Positions 1-4,743 of a stretch of 6,627 bases of DNA are shown here, one piece after another. The stretch is from an uncultured Bacilli bacterium. Lineage in GTDB: Bacteria > Bacillota_I > Bacilli_A > RF39 > UBA660. The stretch lies in contig CANQWJ010000067.1 of assembly GCA_947627525.1 (NCBI GenBank), positions 1 through 6,627 of the forward strand, read 5' to 3'. The position numbers and the translations under genes are program-made. How positions within the stretch are numbered: position 1 is the first letter of the stretch; every line of letters starts with the position of its first letter. Below the pieces are notes generated by a model. The model was not told where the DNA came from and did no database searches. It saw only the letters and a list, made by a program, of their open reading frames with translations.

Positions 1-293
1 GCATCAATAACTTGACCTAAAGTATAATCTTCAACATTTACTCCCCTAATCTCTCTTAAGAAGCGCTTAGGAGTTGTGTTAGCTTTTGCTGTATGACCCA
101 TTTTTGCTTTATTAGAACTTTTTTCCTTAACTGAAACAGCACCAAGTTGAACAGCATTATAACCATCTTTTTCAACAGTCTTAATTTGTGTTACAACGTT
201 AGGTTCTACTTCGATAACAGTAACAGGAATTAGTTTTCCACTTTTAGTAAAAACTTGTGTCATTCCAACTTTTTTACCTAAGATTCCTTTCAT
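1..293 (-). CDS. rplC: 50S ribosomal protein L3, N-terminal part (truncated by window edge)
   Basis: Encodes the first 97 residues of large-subunit protein L3, which binds 23S rRNA near its 3' domain and is needed early in 50S assembly. The start MKGILGKKVGMTQVF is the hallmark L3 N-terminus, and the frame continues with VTVIEVEPN, YNAVQLGA and a TPKRFLREI stretch, all typical of the first half of the bacterial protein (about 205-210 residues in full). The ATG at 291-293 has an ideal AGGAGG (plus-strand 302-307) seven to eight bases upstream. It lies 22 bases downstream of the rpsJ stop, the standard second position of the S10 operon, and should be co-transcribed from the promoter ahead of rpsJ. 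The C-terminal half lies beyond base 1. Identity is considered very secure. Confidence 0.97.
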   Translation of the reverse strand, partial: MKGILGKKVGMTQVFTKSGKLIPVTVIEVEPNVVTQIKTVEKDGYNAVQLGAVSVKEKSSNKAKMGHTAKANTTPKRFLREIRGVNVEDYTLGQVID

Positions 294-315
294 ATTAATT
301 TCCTCCTATTATTTT

Positions 316-621
316 TTATAATTTGATTTGAATATCTACACCACTAGGTATATCCAAATGAGTTAATGCATCAACTGTTTCCTTACTAGGATTTTTGATG
401 TCGATTAATCTCTTATGTGTACGCATTTCAAATTGCTCACGACTGTCTTTGTCCTTGTGAACAGCTCTTAAAATAGTGTACTTTTGAATCTCAGTAGGTA
501 GTGGTACAGGTCCACTTATTTCTCCTCCTGTTCTTTTAACAGTCTCAACTATCTTAGTTGCCGCACTATCTAGTACGCGGTGGTCGTATGCTTTTAATTT
601 GATACGAACTATGTTTGACAT
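316..621 (-). CDS. rpsJ: 30S ribosomal protein S10 (NusE)
   Basis: Small-subunit protein S10, 101 residues, the normal family length (about 102). It sits in the 30S head and, as NusE, pairs with NusB in transcription antitermination of rRNA operons. Family signatures visible are KLKAYDHRVLD near the N-terminus, the GPVPLPT loop around residues 37-43, the RTHKRLIDI strand around residues 67-75, and the ending DIPSGVDIQIKL. The ATG at 619-621 is preceded by a strong GGGAGGA site (plus-strand about 628-634). It is the first gene of the S10 operon, with rplC 22 bases downstream. A conserved-looking structured leader and an extended -10 promoter lie upstream. The gene before it is ctpA rather than tuf/fusA, so the str and S10 clusters are not joined here. 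Nothing in the protein itself looks unusual. Confidence 0.98.
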   Translation of the reverse strand: MSNIVRIKLKAYDHRVLDSAATKIVETVKRTGGEISGPVPLPTEIQKYTILRAVHKDKDSREQFEMRTHKRLIDIKNPSKETVDALTHLDIPSGVDIQIKL

Positions 622-738
622 TTTATGTCCTCCCTTCGCCTATATCTTGTATAGACTTGCTCCGTGTAAATAACCTGATTTTTGCCTTCAACTTGTCCTG
701 GCGTATCAGCAACCTCACACATCTAAGCAGCCACACGT
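622..738 (-). ncRNA. Structured 5' leader of the S10 operon (rpsJ leader)
   Basis: The roughly 115-nt untranslated leader between the predicted start of transcription and rpsJ is richer in G+C than its AT-rich flanks and can fold. Seen directly: a hairpin at 701-720 (arms GUGUG and UACGC, loop AGGUUGCUGA); a closing helix pairing 731-737 (CGUGUGG) with 663-669 (UUACACG); and a small CUAUA/UAUAG hairpin at 640-654 just before the ribosome site. The GUGUGAGGUUGCUGA segment and the CGGAGCAAGUCUAU segment resemble, from memory, the leader upstream of rpsJ in Bacilli. No U-tract follows a stem, so a transcription attenuator is not apparent. Autoregulation by a ribosomal protein (L4 does this in E. 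coli with an unrelated leader) is only a possibility. Confidence 0.65.
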
Positions 739-744
739 GATTAG

Positions 745-774
745 AGTATATCATAATAAACCCTTTAAAATCAA
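745..774 (-). promoter_or_regulatory. Promoter of the S10 operon (extended -10)
   Basis: Reading the minus strand, a TTGATT -35 box (769-774) is followed by an 18-base spacer and a TATACT -10 box (745-750), which carries an extended TG motif (TGATATACT). Transcription should start near 738, giving a leader of about 115 nt before rpsJ. The match to a housekeeping sigma-A promoter is good, as expected for a ribosomal protein operon. Confidence 0.75.
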
Positions 775-872
775 GGATTTTTTCAAAAAAAATTTATATT
801 TTTTCAAAAGGATAATTCTTTCTCAAAATATAAATTAGTTTAAATATTATTACTTTTTTTATTACTTTTTAT
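775..872. other. AT-rich spacer between ctpA and the S10 promoter
   Basis: Almost purely A/T sequence downstream of ctpA and upstream of the S10 promoter. It holds a 12-base tandem repeat (847-870) and an A/U-only inverted repeat around 785-806, but no convincing GC-containing terminator hairpin and no open frame. A-tracts directly upstream of the S10 -35 box could serve as a promoter UP element; that is inference only. Confidence 0.5.
847..870. repeat. Perfect 12-bp tandem direct repeat, two copies
   Basis: The plus-strand unit TTATTACTTTTT occurs twice back to back (847-858 and 859-870), two bases past the ctpA stop codon. No function is evident. Slippage in AT-rich DNA would explain it. 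Confidence 0.8.
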
Positions 873-2186
873 TTATTTTTTTAAAATTTCAAGTGCTTTT
901 TGTAATTGACTATCATTTTCATCAGTTGGATTTTCATAGTAAGATTCGGATAATGAAACTTTTTCAGTTGGTTCTATTCCAAGACCATTAACTCTATTTC
1001 CCTTAGATGTATACCATTCTTGAACAGTATACTTTATCATTGCACCACTTGATAGTTTCTTCGTCTTTTGAACAGTACCCTTACCATAAGTTTTATCACC
1101 AACTAATGGCGTACCTAAATTTTTATTAAGACTTGATGCAAATATTTCAGATGCAGAAGCACTACCACCATTAATTAACACTGCTATCTTATTGTCATAT
1201 AACTTATCAGTCGTTGTCTTAATGCTTTCTATTTTTCCTTTAGTGTCTAATTGGTAAACAACAGCTCCCTTATCCAAGAACATCGCAGCCATTTCCTCTG
1301 CTACTTGTAAGTAACCACCTGAGTTACCACGAATATCAATCACAATAGATGAAACATTTTGGTTCTTTAATTCTTCCATTACTTTTTTAAATTGATCAGG
1401 TGTATTTTGAGCAAAAACGGTAATTTGCACATAACCAATACCATCAATAACGCGATAAGAAACAGAAGTTAATTCAACAACACCACGCGTCAAAGTGATT
1501 GTTTTTTCTTCACCATTGCGTATAACAGTTACATCAACTTTAGTGTTTTCTTCACCCTTAATCAATGAAGAAACTTTATCCATATCCATTCCGACAACAT
1601 TTTGTTCTCCTACTTTCGCAATGATATCACCAACATGGAACCCAGCTTTTTCTCCAGGACTATCTTTATATATTTCTAATATGTATACCTCATTTTTTTC
1701 ATTTGTCGTAATAGTGGCACCCATTCCCACAAATTGACCCTGTAATTCTTCATCTAATTCATTACTATCATCATAATTTAAATATGAAGAATAAGGATCA
1801 CTCAAGAAATCAACCATTCCCTTAATACCAGCTTCAGCCATTTCTTTTTGGTCAATATCTTTATAATAATCACTTTTTATATCATTATATACATCCATAA
1901 ACTCTTGAAATTCATATGGAACACTATTATGATCAATTACATTATCTTTAAAGTATGCAACACAACTTCCAACAAGAATTCCAAAAACAGCTGTAATTAT
2001 CATAATAATTATTACTTCGACTAAATTAAAAGTAGTAGCTTTTTCTCTTTTCTTAGTATTTTCTTTTTCATTCTCAACTACTTTTTTCTCTTTAACAGAC
2101 TTATCTACATTCCTATGTCTAATACGATTAGTTGTTTTTCTCTTAACTGTTTCTTCATTCTTACTAGTATCCTTTTTTCTTTCCAT
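873..2186 (-). CDS. ctpA: Membrane-anchored carboxyl-terminal processing protease (PDZ, S41 family)
   Basis: A serine protease of the CtpA/CtpB/Prc family that cuts envelope proteins from their C-termini on the outer face of the membrane. With the preferred ATG at 2184-2186 it has 437 residues: a basic, cytoplasmic N-tail of about 50 residues; a membrane helix at about 55-78; a substrate-recognising PDZ domain at about 137-222 containing GMGA; then the S41 core with DIRGNSGG (284-291), GGSASASE carrying nucleophile Ser344, and YGKGTVQ carrying general-base Lys369 and Gln373. The Ser-Lys spacing of 25 and Lys-Gln spacing of 4 match B. subtilis CtpB and E. coli Prc, so it should be active. The frame is open to 2225, but the earlier ATG lacks a ribosome site, whereas this one has AGAGGTG. 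It appears to be a single-gene unit between the tRNA-Asn terminator and the S10 operon. Substrates cannot be told from sequence; the choice between ctpA and ctpB naming is arbitrary. Confidence 0.93.
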   Translation of the reverse strand: MERKKDTSKNEETVKRKTTNRIRHRNVDKSVKEKKVVENEKENTKKREKATTFNLVEVIIIMIITAVFGILVGSCVAYFKDNVIDHNSVPYEFQEFMDVYNDIKSDYYKDIDQKEMAEAGIKGMVDFLSDPYSSYLNYDDSNELDEELQGQFVGMGATITTNEKNEVYILEIYKDSPGEKAGFHVGDIIAKVGEQNVVGMDMDKVSSLIKGEENTKVDVTVIRNGEEKTITLTRGVVELTSVSYRVIDGIGYVQITVFAQNTPDQFKKVMEELKNQNVSSIVIDIRGNSGGYLQVAEEMAAMFLDKGAVVYQLDTKGKIESIKTTTDKLYDNKIAVLINGGSASASEIFASSLNKNLGTPLVGDKTYGKGTVQKTKKLSSGAMIKYTVQEWYTSKGNRVNGLGIEPTEKVSLSESYYENPTDENDSQLQKALEILKK

Positions 2187-2192
2187 TAAATT

Positions 2193-2199
2193 CACCTCT
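2193..2199 (-). promoter_or_regulatory. Ribosome binding site that sets the ctpA start
   Basis: AGAGGTG on the minus strand, separated by six bases (AATTTA) from the ATG at 2184-2186. It lies inside the longer open frame that begins at 2225, and therefore supports the shorter, 437-residue protein. The extra 13 residues of the long form are encoded by AT-rich leader sequence. Confidence 0.8.
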
Positions 2200-2242
2200 A
2201 CTATTATCAATTTATATATTAACACATTTTTTAATAAAATTA

Positions 2243-2272
2243 AATATATTTGTCTATTTAAAGATATGTTAA
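2243..2272 (-). promoter_or_regulatory. Candidate promoter of ctpA
   Basis: Minus-strand TTAACA (2267-2272), an 18-base spacer and TATATT (2243-2248), placing transcription start near 2236 and a leader of about 50 nt before ctpA. Each box matches five of six consensus bases. The surroundings are so AT-rich that other -10-like hexamers exist (for example TATAAT at 2275-2280, which lacks a good -35), hence moderate confidence. A separate promoter is expected because a terminator at 2340-2364 closes the upstream unit. Confidence 0.45.
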
Positions 2273-2339
2273 TTATTATAATTTATTATTAATATTCCAT
2301 CTATTAAAGAGAAAACTAATCAAAAACTTTTTCCTAAAC

Positions 2340-2364
2340 AAAAAAATCATTACCAAAGTAATGA
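2340..2364 (-). terminator. Rho-independent terminator after tRNA-Asn
   Basis: On the minus strand a 7-bp stem (UCAUUAC/GUAAUGA, 2358-2364 with 2347-2353) with a UUUG loop is followed at once by seven U residues (2340-2346). It lies 15 bases past the CCA end of the tRNA and closes the zinc-ribbon-gene/tRNA unit. The stem is short but the U-tract is strong. Confidence 0.8.
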
Positions 2365-2379
2365 ACCTATATACAAAAA

Positions 2380-2456
2380 TGGCGCCTCAACTAGGACTTG
2401 AACCTAGGACCCCCTGATTAACAGTCAGGTGCTCTAACCAACTGAGCTATTGAGGC
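2380..2456 (-). tRNA. tRNA-Asn, anticodon GUU
   Basis: A complete 77-nt cloverleaf on the minus strand with encoded CCA. The 7-bp acceptor stem is GCCUCAA/UUGAGGC with discriminator G, then CCA (2380-2382). The D arm is GCUC/GAGC with an AGUUGGUUA loop. The anticodon stem is CCUGA/UCAGG around loop CUGUUAA, anticodon GUU at 2420-2422. The variable loop has five bases, and the T arm is CUAGG/CCUAG with loop UUCAAGU. GUU plus a discriminator G identifies asparagine. No clear promoter lies directly upstream; the preceding protein gene stops 29 bases away and a UUCG hairpin lies between, so the tRNA is probably cut out of a longer transcript. A terminator follows. Confidence 0.97.
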
Positions 2457-2461
2457 AAGAG

Positions 2462-2477
2462 AGTTCCCGAAGGAACT
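2462..2477 (-). other. UUCG-tetraloop hairpin between the zinc-ribbon gene and tRNA-Asn
   Basis: Minus-strand RNA AGUUCC-UUCG-GGAACU: a perfect 6-bp stem closed by the exceptionally stable C(UUCG)G tetraloop. It begins 8 bases after the stop codon of the upstream gene and ends 5 bases before the tRNA 5' end. No U-tract follows, so it is not an ordinary terminator. It could protect the mRNA 3' end after RNase P frees the tRNA, or keep the tRNA from misfolding with the mRNA. Confidence 0.75.
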
Positions 2478-2485
2478 AATTTATC

Positions 2486-3481
2486 TTATTTTTCTTTTTC
2501 GTTTAATTCTTTAATTAACTCTTTTAATTTATTAATAGCTTCATCACCTTCACGATACTTTTTATTGCGATGATCTTTCATATAAATAAGAGTTGGACTT
2601 TCTAAACGTAATTCTGATAATTTTTGAGCATACTTATTCGTTTTTTCATCTTTTTGAACAACGACATCACTATTTAATTTATCACTTAAATCAACCCAGA
2701 AAATTGGTAAACTATCAGTTGCATTCTTATAGTCTGAATAAAGTGTACTATAATAATCTGCCTTAGAATCATCACCATTATACACAAAAACGTAAAATTC
2801 TTTTTCATTTTTTTCAAATATTGAAGATGCTAAAATCTTTTCATTTTGAATTTCTGAGTTTACTTCTTCATTAGTATCATCAGTTGTATCATCTTTTTTC
2901 TTGAAGTCACCATTCATTAATGCTATTACAAAGTATGAAACACCAATAATAATTATAACACCTATTAAAATTTTAAACAAGCTTACAATTTCTGAGTTTT
3001 GTTCCATAAAGGAGTTACCTGTAACACTATTACTAATCTTTTTCTTATCTTTTTTAGAAATCTCTTTTTTTTCAACTTTTTCTTTTGGAGTTTCTTCTAT
3101 TTCATCTACTTCTTCTTTTGGTTCTTTTTCATCTTTATCTTTAACTTTAACTTTTTCTTTCTTTTTTACACTAACTTCTTCTTCATCATCGTATTCTTCG
3201 TCATCATAATCGTCATCGTCATAATCTTCATCATCAGCATTAACTTTTTTAGTTTTTTTACAATTAGGGCATTCACCTAATGACTTCAAATACTCATTAT
3301 GACATTTAGGACACAAAACCATTTCTTGTTCTTCTTTTAAGTTTTCAACAACTTTCTTATCTTTTTTTGTATTAGAACTCTTACTTTTAGAAGCACTATT
3401 TTTTACCTTTACACTATTATTTTTATTCGTTACTTTCTTATTTGTTGCTTTTTTATTTTCTTCAACCTTTTTCGTTGCCAT
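2486..3481 (-). CDS. Zinc-ribbon, single-pass membrane protein with a cysteine-less thioredoxin-like domain
   Basis: A 331-residue protein that I cannot name. Domains in order: a Lys/Asn/Ser-rich basic tail (1-50); a zinc ribbon with CPKC (57-60) and CPNC (71-74); a run of almost only Asp/Glu/Tyr (82-102); a charged Lys/Glu linker to about 150; one membrane helix (about 168-189); and an outer domain (about 215-325). The outer domain starts with a strand EFYVFVYN and has SPTLIYMKD (295-303), resembling the cis-proline loop of thioredoxins. Where the redox CxxC would sit there is NGDDSKADY, with no cysteine, so it is probably a binding rather than a redox domain. The four cysteines all lie in the zinc ribbon. 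The positive-inside rule and the zinc site suggest N-in, C-out. The ATG at 3479-3481 has AGGTGG upstream. It has its own promoter and seems to share its transcript with the downstream tRNA-Asn. The fold call is by eye. Confidence 0.85.
   Translation of the reverse strand: MATKKVEENKKATNKKVTNKNNSVKVKNSASKSKSSNTKKDKKVVENLKEEQEMVLCPKCHNEYLKSLGECPNCKKTKKVNADDEDYDDDDYDDEEYDDEEEVSVKKKEKVKVKDKDEKEPKEEVDEIEETPKEKVEKKEISKKDKKKISNSVTGNSFMEQNSEIVSLFKILIGVIIIIGVSYFVIALMNGDFKKKDDTTDDTNEEVNSEIQNEKILASSIFEKNEKEFYVFVYNGDDSKADYYSTLYSDYKNATDSLPIFWVDLSDKLNSDVVVQKDEKTNKYAQKLSELRLESPTLIYMKDHRNKKYREGDEAINKLKELIKELNEKEK
3176..3235 (-). repeat. Low-complexity acidic stretch in the zinc-ribbon protein gene
   Basis: Encodes residues 83-102 as repeating D/E and Y residues (DYDD, EYDD units). 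The DNA is a degenerate GAT/GAA/TAT codon repeat that could expand or contract by slippage. Such segments are usually disordered and bind cations or basic partners. Confidence 0.7.
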
Positions 3482-3502
3482 AACTAAACACCACCTATAT
3501 AA

Positions 3503-3532
3503 ATTATAACATATATATTAAAAAAATAAACA
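3503..3532 (-). promoter_or_regulatory. Promoter of the zinc-ribbon/tRNA-Asn unit (extended -10)
   Basis: Minus-strand TGTTATAAT gives a perfect TATAAT -10 (3503-3508) with an extended TG. The -35 is poor (TGTTTA at 3527-3532 with an 18-base spacer), which an extended -10 can offset. Predicted start is near 3496, leaving a very short leader that begins about at the AGGTGG ribosome site (3491-3496). Confidence 0.65.
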
Positions 3533-3558
3533 AAATCTTTTAAGTTCTAATTAAATAG

Positions 3559-3582
3559 AAAAAAGTTAATCCAAGATTAACT
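3559..3582 (-). terminator. Rho-independent terminator overlapping the lipoprotein stop codon
   Basis: An 8-bp stem AGUUAAUC/GAUUAACU (3575-3582 with 3564-3571) around a UUG loop, followed by five U residues. The first two stem bases are the last two of the TAG stop codon at 3581-3583, so the hairpin forms only as ribosomes leave. It separates the lipoprotein gene from the next unit. Confidence 0.85.
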
Positions 3583-4639
3583 ATTTATTTTCCGTTATTT
3601 TAGTTACAGAATTAGCAATTTCAACTAATTCAATTTGGCTCATAACATCAGATACCAAATAATATTCAACACCGTCACTAATCCAATTGATTGATTTATC
3701 GGATATAGTAGCAATCGTATTTGGTAATAGATAAGGATCTCCATAAGCAGGAACTATTGAAAATTCTTTATTAGCATTAACGGTTTCCTCAACTAGAATA
3801 AAAGGTTTTTCACCATCAAAAGTTAAAATTACTCTTTCACCATCCGTTTTAGCTACCTTTTCTTCATCAGTTAGAACAGTTCCTGATGGAATATATAAAG
3901 GATAGATTATATCATCGATTGATGCTACATCTGATGCATTATTTTCTTCATCACTTTTATCATTATCTTCTTTTTCTTCACTAGAACTATCACTATTCTC
4001 TTCATTATCAAACTTACTAATAATACTATCAAGATTAAATATCTCATCATCAATATCTTTACCAATCTCAATTGAATTAAACTTTATACTCATTTGAAGA
4101 GCATTGCTATCATTGTAGACATCAGCACTTTTCAAGTTTAAGTCTTTATCAAAGAAAATTGATTGTTTAACTAGATTACTATTATTTGGATAGTTAGCAG
4201 CAACATCAAAGCGATATCCATCATCTTTCTTTTCAAAAATGCGGTCCTTACTATTTAAAATATCTTGGTATAAAGATGCTATTAAATAAATCTGTGAACT
4301 ATCATTTGGCCAAGTGCTTTGGAATTTAAAACTCTTTTTTAATGAAGGTGTAACCACATAAACATTTTGACTATCTTTCAAAATAATTTGCTCGTGATCA
4401 TTTTCCTTATTCAAAAGATTAACGCGATAATAGTCTCCTTCTTTATAATAGACATCTACTTTGTAACTATACTCATCGTCATTATTTTGAATGACTAAAT
4501 CAGCATCTAGATAATATGATTTTATATCATCTAAATTCTTACTTAATTTTTTTACGATATTAGACTCATTATCTTTAGAACATCCAAATAAAAAAGACAA
4601 AGTTAATATCATAAATATAGATAAATAAACCTTTCTCAT
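3581..4639 (-). CDS. Lipoprotein with LolA/YdcC-like domain and a second C-terminal domain
   Basis: A 352-residue secreted lipoprotein. The signal sequence MRKVYLSIFMILTLSFLFGC ends in a lipobox (LFGC), so Cys20 should be lipidated and the protein held on the outer membrane face. Residues about 28-205 have repeated beta strands such as YYKEGDYYRVNLL, IILKDSQNVYVVTP and SIFFDKDLNLKSADVYN, the look of the LolA-like fold of outer-membrane-lipoprotein-sorting relatives and the Bacillus YdcC and Clostridioides GerS lipoproteins. A Ser/Asp/Glu-rich linker (about 211-240) leads to a domain at about 244-350 with GERVILTFDGEKPFILVEE, an arrangement I associate from memory with YdcC. The ATG at 4637-4639 has AGAGGTGA upstream. 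It is a single-gene unit with its own promoter and terminator. The role is unknown: YdcC and GerS belong to sporulation, and nothing else here shows this organism sporulates. Confidence 0.85.
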   Translation of the reverse strand: MRKVYLSIFMILTLSFLFGCSKDNESNIVKKLSKNLDDIKSYYLDADLVIQNNDDEYSYKVDVYYKEGDYYRVNLLNKENDHEQIILKDSQNVYVVTPSLKKSFKFQSTWPNDSSQIYLIASLYQDILNSKDRIFEKKDDGYRFDVAANYPNNSNLVKQSIFFDKDLNLKSADVYNDSNALQMSIKFNSIEIGKDIDDEIFNLDSIISKFDNEENSDSSSEEKEDNDKSDEENNASDVASIDDIIYPLYIPSGTVLTDEEKVAKTDGERVILTFDGEKPFILVEETVNANKEFSIVPAYGDPYLLPNTIATISDKSINWISDGVEYYLVSDVMSQIELVEIANSVTKITENK

Positions 4640-4665
4640 TTTTCACCTCTTTATTATCTTAATAA

Positions 4666-4695
4666 ATTATATGGTAAAAAAGATGGAATATTCAA
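4666..4695 (-). promoter_or_regulatory. Promoter of the lipoprotein gene
   Basis: Minus-strand TTGAAT (4690-4695), an 18-base spacer and a perfect TATAAT (4666-4671). Start of transcription is expected near 4659, giving a leader of about 20 nt with AGAGGTG at 4644-4650. The -35 box lies only a few bases past the terminator of the cdaAR unit. Confidence 0.7.
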
Positions 4696-4698
4696 AGT

Positions 4699-4723
4699 AA
4701 AAAGCAAATCTTTCGATTTGCTT
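4699..4723 (-). terminator. Rho-independent terminator of the cdaA-cdaR operon
   Basis: Minus-strand stem AGCAAAUC/GAUUUGCU (4715-4722 with 4703-4710), extendable by one A-U pair, closed by a GAAA tetraloop and followed by four U residues. It lies 21 bases past the cdaR stop codon. Confidence 0.85.
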
Positions 4724-4743
4724 AAAATATCTAATTATAATTA

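Noticed and set aside
785..806. A/U-only inverted repeat as a ctpA terminator
   Set aside because: The stem has no G-C pair and its position matches chance in such AT-rich DNA; it could equally be an UP element for the S10 promoter.
1495..1737. Plus-strand open frame of about 80 codons inside ctpA
   Set aside because: It lies antisense to the conserved PDZ/S41 coding sequence, has no ribosome site that I see, and the translation has no family features.
2187..2225. Longer ctpA start adding 13 residues
   Set aside because: No ribosome site precedes it, while AGAGGTG stands correctly before the ATG at 2184-2186.
2486..2530. Separate tRNA-Asn promoter (TAAGAT as -10)
   Set aside because: No -35-like hexamer lies at a usable distance; upstream candidates give spacers of about 12 or 24 bases.
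2901..3280. Two plus-strand open frames inside the zinc-ribbon protein gene
   Set aside because: Their Phe/Ser/Ile-rich translations are simply the complement of the Lys/Glu/Asp codons of the real gene.
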